A program made the translations under genes and the position numbers. DNA of 64,000 bases from Bryobacterales bacterium (GTDB lineage: Bacteria; Acidobacteriota; Terriglobia; Bryobacterales; Bryobacteraceae): contig JADZCM010000035.1 in assembly GCA_020851555.1 (NCBI GenBank), positions 1-64,000 of the forward strand, given 5' to 3'. Numbering within the stretch: the stretch's first letter is position 1; each line of letters starts with the position of its first letter. The notes beneath the pieces were generated by a model, which saw nothing but the letters and a program-made list of their open reading frames with translations, had not been told where the DNA came from and did not search any database. Of this stretch, positions 37,565-45,983 are shown piece by piece.

Positions 37565-39889
37565 TCAGAAGTTCGCGCTGGCCGGCTGTGACGTCCCAGC
37601 CGAATTGGACAACACCACGGAGACCGAACCGATGGCGCCGATCGCACCCTGTACCTGGAAGGGCTGCGTGTAGAGGAACGAACTGCCGAATTGTCCGGAG
37701 TTCGCTCCGCCGTACCAGGTTGTGAAAGCGGCGCTCACCGGCACAGTAAGCGAAGTGGTTGCCAGGTTTCCACCGGCAGCGGGAGTGAAGGTGAACACCG
37801 CCTGAGTCACCTCCCGCGGAGTGGAGTAGCCGGTTATCAGCAGGTTGAAGCCGCTGCCGGTCCTGGCCACCTGGACGGAATTGATCCGCGGCGCGGACCG
37901 GGCGATCTGCACGGTCCGGCTGGGCGCCGGAGTGGGCGTGATGTTCTGGCCGCCGGCCAGAAGCTGGTCGATTGTCAGAATGATGCGGCCGGCCACCGTG
38001 CCGGTTTGTATGGCGGGGGTGGAAGTCGGGAACGTGGCCCGCGTCTGGCCGGCCGGAATGGTGAAGTTCACGGTCCTGCCGCCCGTCGAAAACTGTATGG
38101 ACGGGTCGTCTGAAGGGACCACGGCATCAGGGACGAACTCCAGGCGCGCCCGGCCGGTGATTGCCAGCGCGTAGGGCGAGCCGAGCTGCACGTCGAAGGC
38201 GGGCTGCTGAGCCGGGTTGGCCACGTCCGGAAGGCCCGTAACAGAAACCGCCGGCGCTGGCGGGTTCACGGTCAGGCTGAACTGCTTGGCGGCCGCCCCC
38301 CCGCTTGAGTCGGTGACGCGAAGCGTGAAGCTGAACGCTCCACTCTGCGTGGGTGCGCCGCTGAGAGCCGCTGCGTTGGAGTCCAACGTCAGGCCGGGCG
38401 GCAATGCGCCCGATGCCACTGACCAGGTGTAAGGGGGAGCACCCCCGCTGGCGGCCAAAGCCTGCGTGTAGGACACACCCACCGTGCCGGCAGGAAGCGG
38501 GGAAGCTGTGACAATGGTGAGGGCCGTGCTCACAGTGAGGCTGAACTGCCGCGTCAGCGTCTGGAGCCCATCGCCGGCGGTCACGGTGAAGACGGATGTT
38601 CCCGGGGACGTGGGCGTGCCGCTGAGCACCAGGGTCGGGGCATCGAATGTCAAGCCCGCCGGCACGGAACCGCTCACCGAGGCGGAGTACGGGGGCCTCC
38701 CTCCGCTGCCCAGTTGCTGCGTGTAGGCGGCGCCCACGACAGCGGCCGGCAATGGCGAGGCTGCCAGGGCGAGCGCCGGGTAGATGTGGATGTCGTAGTA
38801 GTTCGGGAAGGTCACTCCCTGGCTGTCTCTCCACACGGCGACGAAACTGTATGTTCCGGCCGCGGTCGGCGTGCCGCTGAGCACGCCGGTCTTGGCGTCC
38901 AGTACGACGCCCGGCGGGAGTTGTCCGCCGGAGATAGACCAAATCCACGGCCCGATTCCCGAAAAAGCGACAAGCGTCGCCTGGTAGGGGACGCCAACCT
39001 CTCCGTCCGGGCCTTGCGTACTGCCGCTTTGGACGATGTTCAGAGTGAAAGCCTTTGTGCCGATCACCCCCAGGGCGTCGGAAACACGGACGCTGAAGCT
39101 GAATGAGCCGATCTCGGCCGGATTCCCGGCCAGAACCCCCGCCGTACTCAGGGACAGGCCGCGCGGCGGCGCACCGGAGGCTATCAGCCAGGTGTATGGA
39201 GCCTGCCCGCCCGTAACGGTCAGCGTCTGCGAGTAACCGGCTCCCAACGCGCCGTTGGGCAGAGGGGACGAGGTGGTAATCGTCAGCGCCGGATAGACTC
39301 TCCAACCAAACGCCTGCACGGCAGTGACGCCGGCGCTGTCGTTGACCGATATCTGGACTCTTCCTGCGTCCACACCGGCCGGCGTACCGCTGATCACCCC
39401 GGCCGGACTGAGGGTCAAACCGGGGGGTAGGGATCCTCCGCTCACGCGCCAGTTGCTGTAGGGCGGGGTACCCAGCGTGGCTGTCAATGCCTGCGAATAC
39501 GGGACGCCCACGGTCCCCACCGCCAGGCTCGTTGTCTGAATCACCGGCGCAGGGTTGATGGTGAAGGTCCTCACCGCCGCCGACGGGACGGTACGGTTGA
39601 AGACTTGTACATTCACGGTTCCCGCCGGCACGAGCAGCGCTGAGTCGACCGTCACCAGGAGCTGTGTAGGGGTCGCCGAAAACGGGATCAGCAGCGTGTC
39701 TCTGAAGTTCACTCTGGAGACGCCGTCCGCCACGAAGTTGCTCCCATTCACGGTCAAGGTGAATGGAGCTGCGCCGGTCGTGGTGGCCGTCGGACTGATG
39801 CTGTTGAGCACTGGTGTGGGGACTTGCGCCTCAAGCGCTCCGCAAAACACAACCAAGGACATCGCGGCGAAGACTCGATGGCTCCTCAT
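37565..39889 (-). CDS. Exported protein with IPT/TIG domain and five putative-Ig (He_PIG) repeats
   Basis: A 774-residue exported protein. An IPT/TIG-like domain (NSISPTATTTGAAPFTLTVNGSNFV) opens the mature part. Five He_PIG-type repeats follow, each built as GxxYxQxL...PPYxW...G.LPPGLxL...G.LSGTP...G.xxFxxxV.D. A C-terminal beta domain of about 200 residues ends the chain. Such stacks serve as stalks or adhesin-like modules on the cell surface; no catalytic domain is present. The 3' neighbour on the same strand overlaps by 4 bases. Confidence 0.85.
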   Translation of the reverse strand: MRSHRVFAAMSLVVFCGALEAQVPTPVLNSISPTATTTGAAPFTLTVNGSNFVADGVSRVNFRDTLLIPFSATPTQLLVTVDSALLVPAGTVNVQVFNRTVPSAAVRTFTINPAPVIQTTSLAVGTVGVPYSQALTATLGTPPYSNWRVSGGSLPPGLTLSPAGVISGTPAGVDAGRVQISVNDSAGVTAVQAFGWRVYPALTITTSSPLPNGALGAGYSQTLTVTGGQAPYTWLIASGAPPRGLSLSTAGVLAGNPAEIGSFSFSVRVSDALGVIGTKAFTLNIVQSGSTQGPDGEVGVPYQATLVAFSGIGPWIWSISGGQLPPGVVLDAKTGVLSGTPTAAGTYSFVAVWRDSQGVTFPNYYDIHIYPALALAASPLPAAVVGAAYTQQLGSGGRPPYSASVSGSVPAGLTFDAPTLVLSGTPTSPGTSVFTVTAGDGLQTLTRQFSLTVSTALTIVTASPLPAGTVGVSYTQALAASGGAPPYTWSVASGALPPGLTLDSNAAALSGAPTQSGAFSFTLRVTDSSGGAAAKQFSLTVNPPAPAVSVTGLPDVANPAQQPAFDVQLGSPYALAITGRARLEFVPDAVVPSDDPSIQFSTGGRTVNFTIPAGQTRATFPTSTPAIQTGTVAGRIILTIDQLLAGGQNITPTPAPSRTVQIARSAPRINSVQVARTGSGFNLLITGYSTPREVTQAVFTFTPAAGGNLATTSLTVPVSAAFTTWYGGANSGQFGSSFLYTQPFQVQGAIGAIGSVSVVLSNSAGTSQPASANF

Positions 39890-40932
39890 CGCTCACCTCC
39901 GCGGCGAACCGGCTCGGGCCGGGAGACGGCTCGGCGCGGGTCGGCTTGTGAATCCGGAACAAACACGAGGCGGGGCGGGCCGCCGGCGTCCAGCAGCCAG
40001 AGGAGGTCCGACTCCGCGCCGGTGACCCGGAAGGCGGCCCCTCCGGGCAGCCGTTCCAGGCCGCTCACCACGCAATCACAGGAAAGCGTCTGCGGTTCCC
40101 CGCCCTCCAGGCTCAGGCTCAGGATTCCGGCGGGCTCGGCGTTCGCCACCAGCACACTGCGCTTGTCCGGCGCGGCAGCCACCCCAACCGGCCGGGTAAC
40201 CCCCTCGGCCGGTCCGCCGATTGGGGCGAGCACGGCCTCGCCTTTGGGGTCGCGCACCAGCGTCACCAGGCCGGTCCCGCCGTCCGCAACCAGCGCATCC
40301 GGGCTCCCGGGCAGGAAAGCCAGGCTGGGCCGCGAAGTGACGGACGTCAAGACCCGCGGGCCGGCGTCGCTCGTCAGCAGCCACACGGGCGTCTCTCCGC
40401 CGCTGGCGGCGAAGAGCACCGCGTCGCCCGCGTCATTCACGGCCAGCGCGCCCGCGCCGCCGTCCGGCTGGGGCAGTTCGATACTCCACGAGACGGAGGG
40501 AGCATCCGGCAGACCGCCCAGTACCGCCACGGCGTTCGTCTCCGGGTAGAAGAACGCCGCCGCTCCACCCCCGGGGCTGATCGCCAGGCGCGCGGCGCCC
40601 CAGGCCAGCGGCAACTCCGTCAGGCCGCCGGAGGCGTTTAGTTCCCTCAGCAGCACGGCCCGGCGGCCACGCACGGTGAGCGCCAGCGCATAGTCCTCGG
40701 CGGGGGGGAAGACGACCGTCTCGAATCCCATCCGGGACAGGACGGGCCGGCCGAGGGTGGCGGCTCCGGGAACTCCGAGCACCGGCCGGATCCCGGCCGC
40801 CCGGTCGAACACGAAACCAACCACCGGACCGCTCACCGGGGCGGCATCCTGAGCCGCCGCGCCAAGGGCAGCCGCGGAGATCAGAGCCGCACAGGACATG
40901 ATGCGAACCAGAACAGCAGCAGTGCGAGTCAT
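39886..40932 (-). CDS. Exported beta-propeller-like protein, function unknown
   Basis: A 348-residue exported protein (signal about 1-30). The mature part is a run of short beta blocks such as YALALTVRGRRAVLLREL, LAISPGGGAAAFFYPETNAVAVL, LAFLPGSPDALVADGGTGLVTLV and VGVAAAPDKRSVLVANAEPAGILSL, the rhythm of a WD40/YVTN-type propeller. The ATG at 40932 follows GGAGGG. It is overlapped by the putative-Ig protein downstream, so both likely share a transcript. Confidence 0.72.
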   Translation of the reverse strand: MTRTAAVLVRIMSCAALISAAALGAAAQDAAPVSGPVVGFVFDRAAGIRPVLGVPGAATLGRPVLSRMGFETVVFPPAEDYALALTVRGRRAVLLRELNASGGLTELPLAWGAARLAISPGGGAAAFFYPETNAVAVLGGLPDAPSVSWSIELPQPDGGAGALAVNDAGDAVLFAASGGETPVWLLTSDAGPRVLTSVTSRPSLAFLPGSPDALVADGGTGLVTLVRDPKGEAVLAPIGGPAEGVTRPVGVAAAPDKRSVLVANAEPAGILSLSLEGGEPQTLSCDCVVSGLERLPGGAAFRVTGAESDLLWLLDAGGPPRLVFVPDSQADPRRAVSRPEPVRRGGER

Positions 40933-40949
40933 CGTATCCCTCCTGGCCA

Positions 40950-41543
40950 TTACTGTGGTCCGCCCACCGTGGGCGTTCCGGCGGAGATGGTGGTCGGCGG
41001 CGGCGGCGGAGAAGCAGGGGATCCTTTGTCCTTGCGGGTGGCAACCACGATACCGCCCGCCGCCGCTCCGCCCGCGATCGCCAGGATCGCCAGCAGTTTG
41101 CCGGAAATCCCGCCTGCCGCCGCGGCCGTAATCGCCGCGTTGACCTGCGTGACAGCCGCGCTCGCCGTAACCCCTTCGAAAGAAGCTTCGACGCGTATCT
41201 GGAACTTGCCCGGCACGTCGTTCGCGCGGAGACCCTTGGCAACGGCCCTGCCTCCACTGTCCGTGCGCACCTGGAGTGTCCGCGTGCCATTGTCGAAGAC
41301 CCCGCCCGCTCCGCTGTCGGGGAGCAGGAACAGGACCGCCGCGCCGGCCACCGGCTTGTGGTTCTCGTCCTCCACCTGCACGATCACCTCGCGCGCCGTG
41401 CGCTGCCGGATGTTGTTGATGGCGCCCTCGCCCTCAACGATCACGATGTTCAGCTTGGCCGGCGCCGCCTGGGCCCGGGCGGAGGAGCCGAGCGGCGGCA
41501 GCGTCAGCAGAATGGAAAGGAGAAGCGCGACTACCGGACGCAT
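40950..41543 (-). CDS. Exported Ig-like protein with C-terminal membrane anchor
   Basis: A 197-residue protein with a signal peptide (VVALLLSILLTLPPLGSSARA), a single Ig-like domain (REVIVQVEDENHKPVAGAAVLFLLPDSGAGGVF, Big_1/carboxypeptidase-regulatory style), a Gly/Ala membrane helix (about 150-175) and a short charged tail (RKDKG). It would sit with the Ig domain outside the cytoplasm. It is divergent from the DUF4384/caspase genes and may share their control region. An in-frame start at 41570 is possible. Confidence 0.7.
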   Translation of the reverse strand: MRPVVALLLSILLTLPPLGSSARAQAAPAKLNIVIVEGEGAINNIRQRTAREVIVQVEDENHKPVAGAAVLFLLPDSGAGGVFDNGTRTLQVRTDSGGRAVAKGLRANDVPGKFQIRVEASFEGVTASAAVTQVNAAITAAAAGGISGKLLAILAIAGGAAAGGIVVATRKDKGSPASPPPPPTTISAGTPTVGGPQ

Positions 41544-41640
41544 CCCAGTTCCAGTGAAAGAGTCGACCATGGAAAGCCCTCTCTTGTCCCTATCCTACCT
41601 ATTATGGGCCAAAAGGCCTATTTGCGTTTCGCTTTTCCAC

Positions 41641-41649
41641 TGCTATTCT
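41641..41649 (+). promoter_or_regulatory. Extended -10 promoter of the DUF4384/caspase module
   Basis: TGC followed by TATTCT forms an extended -10; no -35 is clear. The start would be near 41656, immediately before the strong AAGGAGGG at 41658-41665. A CATAAT on the minus strand at 41616-41611 may serve the divergent gene. Confidence 0.42.
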
Positions 41650-41670
41650 GGAGACACAAGGAGGGTTTCT

Positions 41671-42582
41671 ATGTGGTCCCGGCGATTTGTGGCGATAACC
41701 GGCCCTCTTCTGCTCGTTGTGGCCGCCGGCAGCGCGCCGGCGCAGAGCCAGGCCGGTAAGCGTCTGAGCGCCAGAGAGATCTTCTACTCGGCGCCGGGAG
41801 AATCCGTGGGGGCCAGGACGGAGGCGGCCCCCAAGGCGGTGAGCGCCCCCAAGAAGGCGGCGCCGCCGCAGGCCGCCAAGGCCAAACCCGCCGCGCCGCC
41901 CGCGGGCGCCGGCGCTCCGGCCCGCGTCAGGGAAGGCGCCGAACTGGTGCAGGCTGCCTACACCGCTCCGGCGGCCTATCCGCTCGGGCTCCGCTACAGC
42001 ATTCTCAGGCGCACCGGCGCCGACTCGGTGGAAGCCGGCCCCGATGAAGTTTTCCACGCCGGCGACAGAATCCGGTTGCGCGTCGAAACCAACAGCAACG
42101 GATACCTTTACATCATTCACCGCGGGTCGAGCGGCATATGGAAACCGCTGTTCCCGTCCGCGGAGACCGCCGGGGGAGACAACCGGGTGGAGAGGGGCAA
42201 GCCCTACGACATTCCGCCGGGCTACGTCTTCACCTTTGATGAGCAGCCCGGAGAGGAGAGACTGTTCATCGTGCTGACCCGGCAGCCGGAACCGGACCTG
42301 GAGAACCTTATCTACACCTTGCGGAAGCCGGCCCGGACGGAAGAGCCTGCCGCTCAGCCCGAACCCAAGGTCCTGCTGGCGCAGAACATGGTCAATATCA
42401 ACGACAGCGTGGTCAACCGCCTGCGGAACGTCTACGCCCGGGACCTGATCATCGAGAAGGCCGACGAAGCATCCCCGGCGCGCGCCGCCGGCCCCGCCAA
42501 GGAGAAGGCTGTGTACGTCGTGAACCCGGCGCGTTCGGCGGATGCGCGCGTGGTGGCGGACGTGACCCTCAGCCACAAGTGA
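41671..42582 (+). CDS. Exported DUF4384 protein 1
   Basis: A 303-residue exported protein (signal WSRRFVAITGPLLLVVAAGSAPAQ) with a Lys/Ala/Pro-rich linker (about 45-90) and a DUF4384 domain: VFHAGDRIRLRVETNSNGYLYIIHRGSSGIWKPLFPSAE. DUF4384 often accompanies caspase-like peptidases in multidomain proteins; here it is separate. Its role is unknown, perhaps sensing or binding ligands outside the cytoplasm. The ATG at 41671 follows AAGGAGGG. A second DUF4384 gene starts one base after its stop. Confidence 0.82.
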   Translation: MWSRRFVAITGPLLLVVAAGSAPAQSQAGKRLSAREIFYSAPGESVGARTEAAPKAVSAPKKAAPPQAAKAKPAAPPAGAGAPARVREGAELVQAAYTAPAAYPLGLRYSILRRTGADSVEAGPDEVFHAGDRIRLRVETNSNGYLYIIHRGSSGIWKPLFPSAETAGGDNRVERGKPYDIPPGYVFTFDEQPGEERLFIVLTRQPEPDLENLIYTLRKPARTEEPAAQPEPKVLLAQNMVNINDSVVNRLRNVYARDLIIEKADEASPARAAGPAKEKAVYVVNPARSADARVVADVTLSHK

Positions 42583-42583
42583 C

Positions 42584-43261
42584 ATGAGACCGCTTCTAGC
42601 GCTGGCCCTGCTGCCGCTCAGCCTGGCCGCTCAAACTCGCGACGGTTCCGGCTCATCCACGCAACGGATGGAGATCATCCTGGAGCGGCAGGAAGCCGGC
42701 GCCTGGAAGGTCATAGACCCCGGCCTGGTGCTGGCGTCCGGCGAGCGCGTCCGTTTCCGGTTCCGCGCCAACTTCGCTGGCTTTCTCTACGTAATGAATT
42801 ACGGCTCCAGCGGCAAGTACGACCTGCTCTTCCCGCGCGAGGAAACGGGACGCCAGAACCGGATCGAGGCGGGCCAGGAATACCGGATCCCCGCCACGGA
42901 ATCGTGGTTCAAGATCGGCGGGCCGCCGGGCTTCGACATAGTCTACTGGCTGGCGAGCCCCGTAACCCTGGGAAGCGACGGGATGGGACTGCCTGCTCCG
43001 CCGAAGGACAAGCAGCCTCCCAAGATCCTGCTGCCCCGCTGCGACGACTCCATCTTCCGCGCCCGGGGACTGTGCATCGATTCGAGCGCCGGCGTGCGCG
43101 GCATCCCCCAGGCCGAGGAACTGCCGGAGAACCTGAAAGGCGTGCCGGGAGCCCGGTCGCGCGAACTGGTGATCGTGCGCAAGGACGAGGCTTTCGTGGT
43201 TAGCTCCCCGGTCCCGCTCTCGGGGCCGGTTCTGTATGAATTCCGGCTGGCCCACAAGTGA
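42584..43261 (+). CDS. Exported DUF4384 protein 2
   Basis: A 225-residue exported protein (signal LLALALLPLSLAAQ) with a second DUF4384 domain: GERVRFRFRANFAGFLYVMNYGSSGKYDLLFPREE. It shares the GSSG...LFP core with its neighbour but is otherwise clearly diverged. The C-terminus (PLSGPVLYEFRLAHK) resembles that of protein 1 (LSHK), as in many DUF4384 ends. Its stop is followed within 4 bases by the caspase gene. Confidence 0.82.
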   Translation: MRPLLALALLPLSLAAQTRDGSGSSTQRMEIILERQEAGAWKVIDPGLVLASGERVRFRFRANFAGFLYVMNYGSSGKYDLLFPREETGRQNRIEAGQEYRIPATESWFKIGGPPGFDIVYWLASPVTLGSDGMGLPAPPKDKQPPKILLPRCDDSIFRARGLCIDSSAGVRGIPQAEELPENLKGVPGARSRELVIVRKDEAFVVSSPVPLSGPVLYEFRLAHK

Positions 43262-43265
43262 AGCT

Positions 43266-45323
43266 ATGATTCGAATCCTTCTGTTACTGGGATTGTTCGC
43301 GCCGTTCGCCGGCTTCGCCCAGCAAAGGCCCGCCGCGCAGAGGGACCTGAAAGTCGAAAAGGACGCTCCGCCCGCCGCCGCCCCCGCCGCCGCCATCCCG
43401 CGGAGCTACGCCCTGGTCATGGGCATTTCCAGCTACAAGAACTTGCCCGCGGAACACCAGCTTCGCTACGCGGAACGCGACGCGGAGGAGATGTACTCGG
43501 TCCTCATCAGCCCGGAGGGCGGCAACTTCCGCGCGGAGAACGTGCACACGCTCATCGGGCCCAAGGCGACGCTGGCCAACATGCGCCGGGAGTTGGAGCA
43601 GTGGCTGCCCTCCGTGGCCCAGGAAGACGACCGGGTGCTGGTCTACTTCGCCGGCCACGGCTTCGTCTCGCAGGGCCGGCCTTATCTGGCTCCCTACGAC
43701 ATCGCACTGGACCAGATTGCGAAGACCGCTTACCCCATGGCCACGCTGGGTTCGGTCTTCGGGAAGCTCAAGGCGAAGTGGAAGGTGCTGCTGACGGATT
43801 CCTGCCACAGCGGAGCGGTCGCGCCGGACGCCGATGTGCAGGCCATCAACCGGTCCCTGATGGACCTGTCGCGCTCGCTCTTCTCGCTGACAGCCAGCCG
43901 GGACCGCGAGCGTTCCTTCGAGAGCCCCGACTGGGGCGGCGGACACGGGATCTTTACCTACTACGTCGTGCGCGGGATGGAGGGCGAGGCCGACGAGAAC
44001 CGGGACGGCGTCGTGACCGCCGACGAACTGGCGGAGTACGTGCGGCGCAACGTGCGCGAGGCGACCAGCGGCCAGCAGAACCCGACCTCCGACCGCAGCA
44101 GCTTCGACCCCGATATGCTGCTGGCCTACGTGCCGTCCAGGGCTTCGGCGGGCGCGCCGCCGCCGCCCAAGTTCGGCGCTCTCATCGTGGAAACGAACAT
44201 GGACGGCGTGGAGGTCTTCCTGGACGGCAAGTCCGTGGGCGTCGCCGCCAAGGGGCAGCCCCTGCGGCTTCCCGGACTGGCGCCGGGAAGCCACACCATT
44301 CAAGGCGTCAAGATGGGCTACGAGCCGGACGGCCCGCGCGAGGAGATGGTCTATCCCGGGCAGGAGAAAACCGTCACGCTGCGAATCATGGTTCTCCGCC
44401 GGCGCAACAAGGCGGCCACGGACGCCTTCGAGCGGGGGCTGGAACTCTACAGCAAGGGGTATGAAGACAACTACCGCCGGGCGGCCGGGAGTTTCGAAAA
44501 AGCGCTGAAGGAGGACCCCCGCTACAGTCAGGCGGCCTTGTATCTGGGGAGAACCTACAACGCCCTGTTCGATGAAACGAGAGCGCAACAGGCGTTCCGG
44601 AAGGCCATCGAGATCGACCCGGATTACCTGGAGGCGCGCGCCAGCTACGCCGGCATGCTGCTGGACATCGGCGACGCGGACGAGGCCATCCGGCAGTTGA
44701 CGGTGGTGGTCCGGCGAGATTCGAAGCACGCCATGGCGTACTACCTGCTGGCCCAGGCGTTTCGCATGAAGGAGCAGTACGCGCAATCGGTGGAAGCTGC
44801 CCGCACGGCGATCCGGCTGAACCCGGCGAATCCTGAGCCCCATTTCTGGCTGGCCGAGAGCCTGCGGCTGGGAGGGAACTACGACGAAGCCGCGGCGGAG
44901 TACGGCGAGTACCTGCGGCTCAGCGACTTCGACAGCAAGCTGGCGGGCAAGCTCAACTACTACGTGCTCGGTTTCCTGGCGGGGTTCGGGAAGAAGAAGC
45001 GGGCCGCGCAGCAGGACATCTGGAAGGATCTGCGGAGCCTGGCGTATTTCGGCATCTGCGACTGCCGCCGCAAGCAGTCCGACTGGGACGCCGCCATATT
45101 CAACTGCCAGAAGGCGCTGACCTACGACCCGGAGGACCCGTACGTGCACTATGCGCTCGGCCTGGCGTACGCCAGGAAGGCGCAGGCCTCGGGCAGCGTG
45201 GAAAGCCTGCCCGCGGCGCGACAGCATTTCGCCGCCATGCTGCGCATCAACAGCGATATGTCGGAGGCCGAGTATGCCCGCAAGAACCTGGCCTCCATCG
45301 ATGCGGCGCTGAAGGCGCGGTAG
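43266..45323 (+). CDS. Exported caspase-like (peptidase C14) protein with PEGA and TPR domains
   Basis: A 685-residue protein with a signal peptide (ILLLLGLFAPFAGFA). The caspase fold covers about 46-290, with catalytic His131 in YFAGHGF and Cys180 in LTDSCHSGA. A PEGA domain (GALIVETNMDGVEVFLDGKSVG) spans about 300-370. TPR repeats fill the remainder (for example YSQAALYLGRTYNALF, PHFWLAESLRLGGNYDEA). This looks like an active exported orthocaspase-type peptidase. It follows two DUF4384 genes closely, suggesting one functional unit. Substrate unknown. Confidence 0.9.
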   Translation: MIRILLLLGLFAPFAGFAQQRPAAQRDLKVEKDAPPAAAPAAAIPRSYALVMGISSYKNLPAEHQLRYAERDAEEMYSVLISPEGGNFRAENVHTLIGPKATLANMRRELEQWLPSVAQEDDRVLVYFAGHGFVSQGRPYLAPYDIALDQIAKTAYPMATLGSVFGKLKAKWKVLLTDSCHSGAVAPDADVQAINRSLMDLSRSLFSLTASRDRERSFESPDWGGGHGIFTYYVVRGMEGEADENRDGVVTADELAEYVRRNVREATSGQQNPTSDRSSFDPDMLLAYVPSRASAGAPPPPKFGALIVETNMDGVEVFLDGKSVGVAAKGQPLRLPGLAPGSHTIQGVKMGYEPDGPREEMVYPGQEKTVTLRIMVLRRRNKAATDAFERGLELYSKGYEDNYRRAAGSFEKALKEDPRYSQAALYLGRTYNALFDETRAQQAFRKAIEIDPDYLEARASYAGMLLDIGDADEAIRQLTVVVRRDSKHAMAYYLLAQAFRMKEQYAQSVEAARTAIRLNPANPEPHFWLAESLRLGGNYDEAAAEYGEYLRLSDFDSKLAGKLNYYVLGFLAGFGKKKRAAQQDIWKDLRSLAYFGICDCRRKQSDWDAAIFNCQKALTYDPEDPYVHYALGLAYARKAQASGSVESLPAARQHFAAMLRINSDMSEAEYARKNLASIDAALKAR

Positions 45324-45332
45324 ACTCCTCTC

Positions 45333-45965
45333 ATGACGGACCTCCGGCTCGACGAGGTTGAAGTCCGCGTGCTGGGCGCGCTGATGGAGAAGGAAGCGGC
45401 CACCCCGGACTACTACCCCCTCTCGCTGAACGCGCTTGTGGCGGCGTGCAACCAGAAGACCAGCCGCGACCCCGTGCTTTCGCTCGGGGAGGACGCGGTG
45501 CTGGCCGCCATAGACCGGCTGTGCGCGCGGGGCCTGGCTCTGGACATCAGCGGGGCCGAGCACCGCGTACACAAGTACGCTCACCGCCTGGGGGAGGTTT
45601 TCAACCTCGACCGCCGGGAGTACGCGGTGCTGTGCCTGTTGCTGCTGCGGGGGCCGCAGACGGCGGGCGAGTTGCGGGGGCGCGCGGACCGGCTCTATAC
45701 ATTCGACGACATCGCCTCCCTGGAGACCGCCTTGGGCCGCCTGGCGGAGCGCACGCCGCCGCTCGCCGCGGAACTGCCGCGCCGGCCCGGCGAAAAGGAA
45801 CCGCGGCACGTTCACCTGCTCTCGGGCCCCGTCGAGCCGCGGGCGCCGGCGCCGGCCTCCCCCGCCGTGCGCAGTTCGCCGCTCGAAGACCGGGTGTCCC
45901 GGCTGGAAGCGGACCTGGAGGAACTGCGGCGGCAGTTCGACCAATTCCGCAGGGGCTTCGAGTAG
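45333..45965 (+). CDS. YceH-family (DUF480) protein
   Basis: A 210-residue protein with two winged-helix-like halves. LDEVEVRVLGALMEKEAATPDYYPLSLNALVAACNQKTSRDPV is the family signature. A coiled-coil C-terminus (VSRLEADLEELRRQFDQF) follows. The family is widespread and its function is unsettled. It starts 9 bases after the caspase gene and is convergent with the kinase gene. Confidence 0.92.
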   Translation: MTDLRLDEVEVRVLGALMEKEAATPDYYPLSLNALVAACNQKTSRDPVLSLGEDAVLAAIDRLCARGLALDISGAEHRVHKYAHRLGEVFNLDRREYAVLCLLLLRGPQTAGELRGRADRLYTFDDIASLETALGRLAERTPPLAAELPRRPGEKEPRHVHLLSGPVEPRAPAPASPAVRSSPLEDRVSRLEADLEELRRQFDQFRRGFE

Positions 45966-45983
45966 CCGGCCGGGGGCCGGGCG

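Noticed and set aside
43284-45944. 886-codon minus-strand open frame opposite the caspase gene
   Set aside because: A shadow of high-GC coding sequence; the plus-strand gene has catalytic motifs, a signal peptide and TPR repeats, while the antisense product is Arg/Gln-rich without family features.
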